Assembly (NCBI RefSeq): GCF_014898055.3
Contig: NW_023601104.1
Span: forward strand, 84,489,106-84,553,105
Origin: Talpa occidentalis
Lineage: Eukaryota; Chordata; Mammalia; Eulipotyphla; Talpidae
Direction of reading: 5' to 3'
Length of the DNA stretch: 64,000 bases
Positions 43,215 to 52,919 of this stretch are shown here, in pieces. How positions within the stretch are numbered: the first letter of the stretch is position 1; every line of letters starts with the position of its first letter. The notes beneath the pieces were generated by a model. It saw only the letters and a list, made by a program, of their open reading frames with translations, ran no database searches and had not been told where the DNA came from. Made by a program: the position numbers and the translations under genes.

Positions 43215-43395
43215 GTCTGCACTTTTTGTTTTTATAACATTTTTATTGATATAAGCATTGGTTTACAAAACTCCATATGATTTAGGGATATATGTTCACA
43301 CCTTTTTAGATGTATGTTACTCTATCATGCTCACCACCAAAGCGTCCTCCATTATAGTCTTTCCTGTGAAGGCTCCCTTGTACCCGTAAATACAA
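43215..43395 (-). mobile_element. L1 3'UTR fragment (antisense)
   Basis: 'aacatttttattgatataagcattggtttacaaaactccatatgatttagggatatatgttcacacc' and 'catgctcaccaccaaagcg' match the 3'UTR of the L1 at 8190-8662, so they are the same lineage. Split by the SINE at 43397-43670. Confidence 0.8.
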
Positions 43396-43396
43396 T

Positions 43397-43670
43397 CTTT
43401 TTTTTTTTTAAGGTTTATTTATGCATAAAAGAACTGAGATGAGGCCAGAGTTACAAGGTGGGGGGATGTGGTGTGTGGATTCACCAGAGACAAAGTGGGG
43501 AGCAGAACAGGTGAATCTACTGAAATACACTGCTGAGGGGGCAATAAGGGAGACAGGAGAGGTTTGCCACTCTATGTGGGTCAGTTCCTTAGCTGGGGAT
43601 CAAACTAATACTGCAATGGCTAGTGATAGCTGATACCACTGTCTTTAACCCCTGTGCCACCAGGGAGGCC
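43397..43670 (-). mobile_element. SINE-A, minus strand, full length
   Basis: On the minus strand it starts 'ggcctccctggtggcacagg', with a decayed tRNA-like region, body, and tail 'tatgcataaataaacc' with an A-rich end. TSD: gtaaatacaat (43386-43396) against gtaaatataat (43673-43683). Confidence 0.9.
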
Positions 43671-43729
43671 TTGTAAATATAATTCTTATGCTTTTTCTTA
43701 TTGATCTGTTTTATGTGAGTCCTAACCAG

Positions 43730-44510
43730 AGACACTAGGAATATGGAGGAACATATTACTGCCTCTGTAGTACAGAACAGAAGGCCCCCAAAATAGAGCC
43801 ACGGATATGTGGAAATTTAATGTATTCTAATGATGGAATCTCAAATGAGTAAGGTAAATACCTTTAAAAAAAATAATTGATGTTGCAACAAGAGGATAGA
43901 CCTGGAAAATGATTTAAAAAAAAAAAATGGGTTTGGGCATCCTCTGTGGCGCAGCGGTTGAACACTGGGTTGCGAACCTGCCCGCAGCCTCTGCAGCGCC
44001 GGTTCGATCCCCTGCTGCTCCCCGGCCACCTGAGGAGGGTCCGCGTGGCGCACAGACCTCTCCTGCCGCCCGCTGCTCCCCTCAGCAGTGTACTTCAGTC
44101 CTTCTGCCTGCTCTGCTCCTTACTCTGGCTCTGGTGAATTCTCTCACCCTCCCGCGCTTCTGACTGTACCCAGTACTTGTATAAATAAATAAATATTAAA
44201 AAAAAAAAAATGGGTTCAAATGTCACACAATATACCAGAATAAACTCCACGTGTATCAGATATTTATAATTCAAAACTCTGGAAGATAATGTAAAGTATG
44301 CTTTTATAAATTAGGATGAGGAATTCCGTAGTTGGACTCAAAACAAAGAGACGACGGGAAAAAAAAAATCTATACAGTTTATTATATAAAGATAGTAAAA
44401 ACATTGCCTTTGCATGGGAAAATTTACCACAAGCGAAGTGAGAAATCAATTGCACTCAAAAATTTTCACTACAGAATGTATTATCTGTTAAACTCTATGA
44501 TCTTTCAATT
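43730..44510 (+). mobile_element. L1 ORF2 relic, sense, split by SINE-B
   Basis: 43730-43934 and 44204-44510 join as sense L1 ORF2: 'agtacagaacagaaggcccccaaaatagagccacggata', 'gttgcaacaagaggatagacctgg', then 'acacaatataccagaataaactcc', 'aattcaaaactctggaagataat', 'tgaggaattccgtagttgg', 'catgggaaaatttaccacaagcgaagtgagaaatcaattgc'. Frames are broken by stops and indels. It lies next to antisense L1 pieces, suggesting several insertions. Confidence 0.75.
43935..44203 (+). mobile_element. SINE-B, plus strand, best-preserved promoter boxes
   Basis: Perfect A-box 'tggcgcagcgg' (43947-43957) and B-box 'ggttcgatccc' (44001-44011), 44 bp apart as in tRNA-type pol III promoters. Body 'gcgcacagacctctcctgcc', 'cgctgctcccctcagc', 'ctctggtgaattctctcacc', tail 'cttgtataaataaataaat' then poly(A). 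The TSD includes 'aaaaaaaaatgggtt' on both sides (about 43919-43933 and 44202-44216). Probably among the youngest insertions here. Confidence 0.94.
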
Positions 44511-46879
44511 GGTAAAATGGTATTTCTTGGTTGTTTAAAAGTCAGGAAATTTCAGTGAGAGACTTTATAAAAACATATTTTTACTTTCCTCATTTTACAT
44601 TTCAAAGTTTTCCTGAGAAAATATTTTCCGTTCATGGGACTGAATCGTGTACTTGTAAACAAATAAAAACAACCAACCTCAAAATGATTATAATACATAT
44701 TTTCTTACCTAAATTAACAAAATTACAAATAATAGCAAAGATTTGAGAAGAAATCTCATGTAGAATTATAGTAGTTTAATCTCACAAATGCTTTAATTTA
44801 TTTAAAAACAGAAAGTATTTTAATGTTCTTCCCAACATATAGATATCAAATGCATTCATTGAAATATGGTGATTTTTGTTATGGAGTAAATCACCATTCT
44901 TAGTAGAGGAAAAAGCATGACACAATATATATGAATCATCTGGCAAAGTCACCAGAGAACAGATACAGAAATATTTTAAAAAATGTTTGAGATCCACAAA
45001 AATTATTGAAGAGTCAAGCATAAAGGCATAGATTATGACTACACAAACATCTCTCTACATAGCAAATCATAGCTACACTTACACGTGATGTAACTAAAAT
45101 AGTAGGCAATTTGAATGGGGCTCTAAGGACCCCAGAAATAAAGTCAGTACTTAGATAAATAGCAGGTTCACTTGGACTTTAATGAAAAAGATTCAGCATT
45201 CCAGTTCTCGTGAGTCTGTGCTGAGGGACTAGCTATGTAAGTCTCGTACTCAAATTGTCTGCAAGTTTATCAGAACTAGTTTTTTTCTTTTTTTTTTTTC
45301 CTCCTCCTCAGCAGCCAGACTGGGAACTGAAGCCATATGGCCAATGACTCACTAGGAAGGCAAAGAAAAGGAGACTTAGGATACAAGAGAAGCATTGATC
45401 AGACTAGACAAAAACACAACTGTGTGAAATTACAAAAAACAAACAATTCTCTCACCTTATTTCCAGTACAGCTCCACTAATGGACACCCTCATGTCACCC
45501 TAGACACTGTATTTATTTTTCTGATGGATTTCTCTATAATCTGTTTCAGATTGTCTTGGTTTACAAAAATACGCTTTTTCAAGTTTGGGGACCACCAAGG
45601 AATCACATGTACACACACACAATGCCATTCCTCTAATTCTGAATTTAGACTATTCTTTAACTCTATTCTTTCCACCTAAAAACAAATAGGTCCACACCTC
45701 CCATCTCCCCTTTAAAAAAATCTAAGTAATTCATCTTTGGGTTCAAAACAAAAATGAAATTTCACTGAAGGACAAATTGTCCTAGCAGTTATGTACAGGT
45801 TCACATTTGGGCAATTCTTATCGTTATTTCTACATTTCTTTACAACCCCTATTCCAAGAGACTTGCTGCCTGGCATATGAAGATTGAAAGAACTTTATCT
45901 CCATTACAATGACCCAGAGCAAATGGAAGGTTGTCTGTTTTTCATGGATGAGAGGCTTACAGACATTCTCCATGTTTCTTGTTACTGATGTACTTGACAG
46001 CATTCAGAGAATTTTTTTTTTTTTTAGGGTTAGTTCTGCTTATTCTGACCCTAGCTTACTAGGAAGATTGAGAAAATACCCATTTTGAGTGTCTAGCATT
46101 TGCCATGGTATGTGTCAACTCACTGAAATCTCATAAATACCCAAATCCCACCCCCCACCCCTGCAACTGCAGTGATTTTCAAAGATCACCTAGAAATAAT
46201 TTGGTACATCATTTTGAATTGGGACATAAACCAAATGATTAGAAACTTCCATTTGTGAATTTTCTATTTCATTAGAACAATAATTAGGATTACACTGGTT
46301 TTTGTATATTTGAGAATTTCTGTGAAGTATTTTAGGATTTCTATGATTGCTTCTTTTTTTCAAGTAGATGGAATGATGTCTTTTCAACAATGGAGTGTTA
46401 GTATTTTATTTGAGTGAGGGGTTAACTCATGATTCCATCCCTACAACACATTCTTCTGGTCATTCACATACTTGAAAGCAATTATATGTATGTTGTATAA
46501 TAGGTTAGTGTGAAATAAAAATGACATAATATTAAATAACATATTCTTGAATAAAGTACTGATTACTAAAATGAAGAAAGTTGTTGTCCCAAAACATTCT
46601 CTTGACAGAGACTGGTCACAACTTAAAGGTCCTGTAGCGTGCAGTCCATCAGTCTGTTTTTTCTTCAGCACACGAAAAAATTTCCTTGCCATAACCAACA
46701 CTACTAAACTTATTGGTAGGGCCTTAGAAATGCAACCCCTTTAAAATGATATGAGTTACTTATTTTTCAAAGTAATCCAGTTTGCAATTGCAAAATCAAT
46801 TCAAATAAAAATTCGCAGAAAACCACATTTTAAAGTTTTACTAATGAGTTTGACTTAGTGGTATCAGCACCCAAAGAAA
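44511..46879. other. Mostly unique DNA, nothing recognised
   Basis: Several 60-90 aa frames occur on both strands, with no shared features. A pyrimidine-rich stretch lies at 45285-45310, a T15 run at 46012-46025 and a C-rich patch 'cccaccccccacccct' at 46147-46162. No element is identified. Confidence 0.4.
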
Positions 46880-47960
46880 ATTTATGATTAGATATCTTTG
46901 GATTTCTAAAAGGATTTCCTCAGTGGTCAGAGAACTCCAGGCAAAAAAGGAAACTCAGATGATGGAGACTAGAATGAGCAGCTTCAGAAACTATTCCAAG
47001 CTTTTCCTTGACAGCATCCCCTTTATCAGTCTGGATCAGGTTGACCTGGATGAAGTAAAGGGGTTTAATATTAAGGGCAACAATATCTTTGACATACTTC
47101 AAAGCAGAGGTGTGGAAAGAAACAGACTTTTTGTAAGGTTTGCCAAATTTGGAAACAATTGACTGCAATATGCACATAATAAAAAAATCTACTAATAAAA
47201 ATAATATTACTAATGCTCTCTTGCCAGCTGTGTTTTCTGTGAATTTCACTAAGTTTCCACATAGAATTGGTTTAATGGTAAGGATAATGAGGATATTTTC
47301 CTCTGAAAAGATACCCAAAGGACACTGCCCATAGGAATCATTTCATTCAACATTAAATTCTGCAATGGAAGCAGCAGCTGTGAAAGTGTTGTCCAGCTGC
47401 TCTACAAAACCCTGCATGGTAGAAGGAGGTGATTTATCAAGAAGTGACAGATTTTCTTACTGAGAATTTGGCCGACACTGTTAAGCAATCCAGCTAGACA
47501 TAATCACCCTCCAAGTCGTCAATGTGATAAGTGTGGGTGAAAATCACTTAACGAATTCCAGAAAATGGTAAGTACCACTGATGATACCGAGATGTAGATT
47601 GAAGACTGTGGTTTCCTAACTGATGTATGTTTATAGCATTACAGTGACTGGGAAACATCTGATTGGATGATCTCAGTCCCAAATATTCAGATTTGACACA
47701 GTAACAGTAAACTGGGTTTTGAGATACACTTTATTAGCAAATTCTGGCATTAATGTGACCCAAACAAATAACACAGCTCATGACTTACAAATCTATAAGG
47801 ACATACTTCATGAGGATTTGGAGGCACTTGACTTTCAGCACACACATTATGAAATGAGACATGAAGATCAGTCACAGACAGCTGAATCATCATGTACTTC
47901 TGTCAGAAGAGTATGATCTTTTAGAATCATGACTTCCACATTAGCTTAAGACTAAAGCAG
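46880..47960. pseudogene. Possible fossil coding sequence, identity unknown
   Basis: This block is repeat-free and unusually open on both strands: plus 46884-47162 (92 aa), minus 47318-46920 (132 aa) and plus 47719-47916 (65 aa). Its codon-like texture is less AT-biased than the surroundings. The plus peptide is charged (Lys/Asp/Glu/Arg-rich). The minus peptide has a hydrophobic segment near residues 35-50 of 132. I do not recognise either. There is no poly(A) tail or TSD that I can see to prove a processed pseudogene. It could equally be an unnamed old repeat or plain unique DNA. Confidence 0.22.
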
Positions 47961-48114
47961 TGTAGATCAAAAGAAATGTGGGATGAGAAGCTGAAAAATA
48001 CACCAAGGTGACCCATCATGGGTAATGACTTTGCTCTCCCCAATTCCCTTCTGAAGCCTCAATTCTACAGTCAGATTTCTAACTTTTCTTATTGATTTGG
48101 TTTGACTTGACTCT

Positions 48115-48290
48115 TTGTTTTTTTTTGTCTGTATTTTACTGTAAGTGAAAAAAGTACAGTATTTGTTTTTCTCCCTCTGACTTATTTCACTAGCATAACT
48201 CCTTCCAATTCCATCCATGTTGTTGCAAATGACAAGAGTTTATCTTTTGTTATAGCTGAGTAGTATCCCATGCTGTATGTATGTGTGTGC

Positions 48291-48330
<40 letters not shown>

Positions 48331-48395
48331 CTCACATCATCTGTTGTTGGGCATTTTGTTTCATAACTGGCCATTGTAAATAGTGCCAAAGTAAG
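48115..48395 (-). mobile_element. L1 3' end (antisense) with internal (TA)n
   Basis: 'ttctccctctgacttatttcactagcataactccttccaattccatccatgttgttgcaaatgacaag', 'tatagctgagtagtatccca', then (TA)n at 48290-48330, then 'catcatctgttgttgggcattttgtttcataactggccattgtaaatagtgcc'. It matches the L1 at 8190-8662. The consensus 'attgtatatatgtacc' site has expanded into a microsatellite. Confidence 0.85.
48290..48330. repeat. (TA)n microsatellite within L1
   Basis: A nearly pure TA tract at the place where L1 has a short 'tatatatg' string. It arose by slippage inside the element. Confidence 0.85.
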
Positions 48396-48437
48396 TTTAG
48401 TGGATTTGTCAAAGTTCATCCAAGAAACAAAATCAGC

Positions 48438-48565
48438 AATATATATCTATATTGCTGTATATCCTATATCTCTATATTTCTATCATTATCTATATTTATA
48501 TATCTCTATATCCAAATCTCTATCTATCTGCCTACTACCTATCTGTCTATCCATCTATACATCAT
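48438..48565. repeat. (TATC)n-like imperfect tetranucleotide repeat
   Basis: Mixed tatc/tcta/tatt units over about 125 bp. Two open frames cross it by composition. Not coding. Confidence 0.8.
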
Positions 48566-48961
48566 CTAAACTCATGGTGTGGTTTGAAGATCTAGCTGGA
48601 AATTCGATGATGTAAATTCCAGTCCAAATGCCAGCAAGTCTGAAACTCCCCCAGAACTAACTTTTCAGTTAATAGCAGAAGACAGGAAAAGCTCAGTGTC
48701 CAACTTAGCAGACAGGCAGGAGAAGAGCTCTAGTCTCAACTGTTTTGTTCCATTCACATCCTTAACTGATTGGGTGAAGCCCACCCACATTAGGGACTGC
48801 AGTCTGACACTGATTCAAATAATAATCTCATCCAGAAAACACTCTCACATACATTTAGAATGTTTGACTCAATATCTGGACAACCCATAATCCATGCAAG
48901 AGGATGTAAAATGAACCATCTCAGTCAGAAAAATACAAAAATTCCATTTTCTCATTCTTTT

Positions 48962-49016
<55 letters not shown>

Positions 49017-49245
49017 ATAGAAGAACTGTCATATAGGCTAGAATGTGGGGTGTGGGAGGATTCACCAGAGACAGAGTAGGCAGCAGAACAGGTGGATCTA
49101 CTGAAATACACTGCTGAGGGAAGCAGTGGGTGAGATAGGAAAGGTCTGCTGTGCCATGTGTGGGTCATCTCCCTGGTTGGGGATCAAACTAAGGCCACAG
49201 TGGTGATAGCAATGAGAATTAACCTCTAGGTCACCAGGGAGTCCC
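48962..49245 (-). mobile_element. SINE-A, minus strand, tail replaced by (GA)n
   Basis: On the minus strand: 'gggactccctggtgacc', a decayed tRNA head, the body 'gcacagcagacctttcctatctcacccactgcttccctcagc' (in parts), then, in place of 'tatgcataaataaat', about 23 GA units (plus strand (TC)n 48968-49014). TSD attttctcattctttt (48946-48961) against attttctcattttt (49247-49260) encloses both body and GA tract. Confidence 0.88.
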
Positions 49246-49265
49246 TATTTTCTCATTTTTATACA

Positions 49266-49400
49266 AGTAGTATTTATCAGACATTTTGCTAAATATTTTA
49301 CACATTCTATAGGTAAGGAAACTGAAGTCAGAGGAAAAAACAACACATTCAAGTTTATATATAGCTAGAAAATGTATAAAAATTCTAAAATATACTAGTA
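49266..49400 (-). mobile_element. MIR relic, antisense
   Basis: 'agtatttatcagacattttgctaaatattttacacattctataggtaaggaaactgaagtcagagg' follows reverse-complement MIR ('..cagatgaggaaactgaggcacagagagg'), with an internal deletion. Confidence 0.6.
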
Positions 49401-49674
49401 AGCTTGATACTATATTATTTTATGAGGTCTTCATACTGCTCCCCAAAATCATATGCTTTTGTTTTTTTGTGGCAGATACATAGGAATCATTTCTTTTCTT
49501 TTGGTTATGATAAAATGAATAATAATTATTCTAGAAGAACACAGTTGGCAAGCTGAAATTGAATGATTTGAGGATAATATAATGTCTATTATAAGAGGAA
49601 CAACAGAGACTGTAATGCCAGAGCTGGTAATAGCAGGCTATTTCTATCCCAGGACTAGAGAAATTAAATAGGTG

Positions 49675-50215
49675 GGCCTCCCTAGTGGTGCAAGGGGTTA
49701 AGATGCAATCTATGGGGACCTCCCCGGTGGCTCAACAGTTGAGCGCTGGGTTGCGAAGTTGCCCACAGCCTCTGCAGCGCCAGTTCAATCCCTGGCCACT
49801 GGGCGAGGGTCCACATGGTGCGCAGACCTCTCCTGCCATCCGCTGCTCCCCTCAGCAGTGTACTTTGTCAGTCTGCCTGCTCTCCCCTCTGGCTCTGGTG
49901 AATTCTCTCACCCTCCCACACTTCTGACTGTACCCAGTGCTTGTATAAATAAATAAATAAATAAATAAACAGATAAATAAATAAATAAATCTTAAATAAA
50001 ACAAAGATGCAATCTATGAAGCTATCTGCAACCACTGCAGTATGAGTTCAATTCCCCGCCAGGGAGCTACCCACATGGCACAGCAGACCTCTCTTGACTC
50101 GCCTGCTGCTCCCCTCAGCGGTGTATTTCACTCAGTCTGTCTCTTCTGCTCCCCACTCTGTCTCTGGTGAATCTCTCATCCCCTGCACCTCTGCCCTACA
50201 TAAAATAAATCTTAA
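49675..50215 (+). mobile_element. SINE-A, split by SINE-B
   Basis: Left part 49675-49715 'gggcctccctagtggtgcaaggggttaagatgcaatctatg' (head); right part 50019-50215 'aagctatctgcaaccactgcagtatgagttcaattccccgcc' onward. It ends 'cctacataaaataaatctt' with a shortened tail. No clear outer TSD. Confidence 0.92.
49716..50003 (+). mobile_element. SINE-B nested in SINE-A, perfect 15-bp TSD
   Basis: A SINE-B with head 'gggacctccccggtggctcaacagttgagcgctgggttgcgaag', B-box 'agttcaatccc', body, and an extended (TAAA)n tail with about 12 units. TSD aagatgcaatctatg is perfect at 49701-49715 and 50004-50018. The first base follows TT (TT|AAGA). The insertion point is the same as in the nest at 27.9 kb. Confidence 0.95.
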
Positions 50216-50759
50216 AAAATAAGATTCCGTCAACTGACTTCTCCTGCCAAGCCAAGCTGAACATCAATGTTAACTGACTGTTTTGTGCTTGGCTTCTACC
50301 AGAAGAGATGAAAAATGTCCACCTTATTCCAATTCATTCCTCTGGGAGCAACAAGTCAAAAGATTTAGCCATGATGAATTTTTACCTGGACTGCTCATTT
50401 ATTATGAGGCAACTCCCGGGTCACAGCAGATTATTTGAAGTAAATATAGAACTTCACTTAAACAACATCCAGTCTCACGTGATATTATTACCCAGCTTAA
50501 TAAAAACAAAGTAGTGTCTGTAGAGGTATTGACTCATTCTATATATTTTCCTGTCCCTTTTTGATTTCAATAATCTTATAAAAATAAAAGGCAGACTAAA
50601 ATTACTTTAAAATATGCATTTATTTCCTCTGGAGGTTATAGCCCATTGTAGCTATAAAGCTTTGGAAGAATTATAATGTCAATAATATTTGGCTAGTATT
50701 CTGTTCTAATGCTTTTCATGAATGGGCACACTATGTTATCTCTTATTCAACCAAAGTTA
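50216..50759. other. Unique DNA with a 9-bp inverted repeat
   Basis: Repeat-free. aagccaagc (50249-50257) and gcttggctt (50287-50295) are exact reverse complements with a 29-bp loop, which itself contains aacat/atgtt. A 68-aa frame at 50308-50514 has no family features. Confidence 0.45.
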
Positions 50760-51000
50760 GCTGAATATCTCTAGGCACTAAATACTATTGTGGGCACTTG
50801 GGAAATAGCAGGTTACATCACAAGGAGGGAGACAGAAAAGACAAGTGAGAAGAGGCTTCATGCATGCACGAAATAGCAGAATAGTTTGTGGATTATTGCA
50901 AAAGTAGTGAGGGAAAGAGTGGAAGGGATGTGGTTGAGAGATGTCGCTAGACAGATCACAGCCAGATCTGATCATGTGCCTGTTGATCATCTGAAAGGAT
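50760..51000 (-). mobile_element. Possible old MIR/L2-type relic
   Basis: 'tagctgaatatctctaggcactaaatactattgtgggcacttgggaaatagcaggttacatcacaagg' resembles the frequent old-repeat text 'attgagcacctactatgtgccaggcactgt..ctggggatacagcagtgaacaa'. Weak. Confidence 0.4.
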
Positions 51001-51672
51001 TTTGGTCATAGAGTGGTGGGAGCCCCAAGAGCCCTCTGGGTAGGTGTGTGCCATGGTCTGGAGCACACTCGTAAGCAATCATTCCATCTGCCATGTGGAG
51101 GAAGCTAGTGCAGAAACATTGAGGAGTCAGGGAAACTGAAAAAGGTTCCCTAATGAACAAGAAACATAGCTAGAATCAGAACCCAAGTGCACTTCTAAGA
51201 AAAGACGCTGGCCCTTCTCAATCTCAATGCCCTCCCACACTCGGGGTGAGCCATCTTTCTGTTTCCTGAACAAACCAAATATTTGCCTGCCATCAGGCCA
51301 AGTGTAAACATAAACCTCTTCATTAGAAGCATCTGTGCTGCAAACACTTTTGAAAGATAATTTATGGTGATTTTTCTTTCCTTCTTAAAAGGACAAATGT
51401 AGCTGTCCACACCTCCACAGGGTTGTGAAAACAGTGACAACTGTTTAGGATCCCCAAGAGTCCACGTGGAGGCTAGGATTACAGAGGTAGTTTTGTCTAT
51501 AAATTACTAAGTGGCTGTAGACATGTCATGAAATTATTTTTAACAGAGTTCATGTTTTGGGAAAGAGGGATAAACTGCATGTTTGTGTCTGAGTACAAAC
51601 ACCAGCACAAAACATTACAGGGGGTGGATGGGTTGGTTTTGAAATGAGCTAGATGTTCATTCAATCCTTAGC
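51001..51672. other. Unique DNA, nothing recognised
   Basis: More GC-balanced than average. A minus frame at 51440-51195 (81 aa) has no family features. No repeat is identified. Confidence 0.4.
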
Positions 51673-51842
51673 TGTTATTATGGTATGAAAACTGTGTCCT
51701 CCTAAATTCTTACCTTGAAACCCTAACCCAAGTGTACAATAGTTGGAGATAAAGTCTGCAAAGAGTTAAAAAGGTTACATAAGGTCATAAGAGGGGGCTA
51801 CCTAAGCCAATAGGATTGGTGTCCTTATAAGAATTTATATTA

Positions 51843-52645
51843 TTTTCAATATTTTGAGGAACCTCCATGCTCTTTCACATAGGGGCTGGACCAGCCTGCT
51901 TTCCCATGAATAACACAAAGTTTCCTTTTCCTCCAGCCTCACTTTTAGCAACATTATTTTGGGTCTTTGATAGGGGCTATTCTCACAGGTGTGAGTGGTA
52001 TCTGATTATGATTGTGATTTGCATTCCCCTGAAGATAAGTGATGATGAGCATTTTTCATGTGCCTGTTGATCATCTGTAATTCCACTCTTATGTATCTGA
52101 TACTCAAAGATTTCAAAAGCACTAATTCAAAGGGATATATGTACACCTATATTCACTGAAGCACTATTTACAATAGCTAAGTCATAGAAACACATAAATG
52201 TCCAAGAACATATCAGTAAAGAAGATACAGTATACATAAACAATGGAACACTACTCAGATACAGAAAAGATGAACTCTTCCATATACAAAACACAATGGA
52301 CTGCTACTCACCTATAAAAAAGATGAACTTTTGCCATTTCTGCAAACATGGATGAATTTGGAAGGACAATATTTTGCAAAAGATTTCAGAAGGAAAAAGC
52401 CAAATACCATATGGTCTCACTCACATGTAGACTGCAGAGCAACAAAACGAAGGAACAGACAAAACAAAAGCAATAACAAACCCTAGAAAAGTGAATGCAG
52501 GAAGAAGGTGGAAAGTGAAGTAGGGAGGGATCCAAGGGAGTATGGTGAAGAATGTGGTTGTTTTGTGGTGGCTGTGGTGTTTAATATTATCTGCAGAAGT
52601 GAATCTTTACCAGTGAATCATATACAGTAATTTAAAGCAATGTTA
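51843..52645. mobile_element. 5'-inverted (twin-primed) L1 in MLT1
   Basis: 51843-52080 is antisense L1 ORF2 ('ttgaggaacctccatgct', then 'ggtgtgagtggtatctgattatgattgtgatttgcattcccctga..cattttcatgtgcctgttg'). 52081-52645 is sense ORF2 end and 3'UTR ('aattccactcttatgtatctg', 'aagcactatttacaatagctaag', 'gatgaacttttgccatttctgcaaacatggatgaatttggaagg', 'ccaaataccatatggtctcactcacatgtag'). The antisense part is exactly the stretch that precedes the sense part in L1, so one insertion with 5' inversion explains both. Confidence 0.85.
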
Positions 52646-52654
52646 CAACAAATT

Positions 52655-52672
52655 AGAGAGAGAGAGAGAGAG
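52655..52672. repeat. Short (AG)n tract at the L1/MLT1 join
   Basis: About nine AG units. MLT1-like LTRs carry an 'agagag' stretch here, so it probably expanded from LTR sequence. Confidence 0.7.
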
Positions 52673-52919
52673 CATGCACTTGCTTGCTCCTGCTCCATCA
52701 CTGTTGTAGGTATTCACAAAGAAATCCTCTGAGGTCACAGCAAGAAGACAAATATCTGCCACTCAACTGCAATGAAAAAGTTCTCACCAGACACCAAGCC
52801 TGATGGCACCTTCATCTTGAACTTCAAGTATTCAGCGCTGTGAGAAAACAAATTTCTGTTGTATAAACCAAGTCTGTGATATTTTGTTATGACAGCTTGA
52901 GAAGAACAATACAGCTGTT

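Larger units (their letters stand above)
51673..52914 (+). mobile_element. MLT1-type MaLR LTR, split by L1
   Basis: Left part 51673-51842: 'tgttattatggtatgaaaactgtgtcctcc', 'accttgaaaccctaaccca', 'ggagataaagtctgcaaag', 'aaggtcataaga', 'ccaataggattggtgtccttataag'. Right part from about 52650: 'agagagagagagag', 'gaggtcacagcaagaagac', 'ctgatggcaccttcatcttgaacttc', 'gctgtgagaaaacaaatttctgttgtataaacca', 'tctgtgatattttgttatgacagc', 'aatacag'. A possible TSD ctgtt occurs at 51672-51676 and 52915-52919. Confidence 0.82.

Noticed and set aside
43947..44011. tRNA gene suggested by A and B boxes
   Set aside because: The boxes belong to a SINE head. There is no complete cloverleaf and the sequence continues into the SINE body and tail.
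48438..48565. CRISPR-like or satellite array
   Set aside because: Units are 4 bp and irregular, with no spacer structure; it is a tetranucleotide microsatellite.
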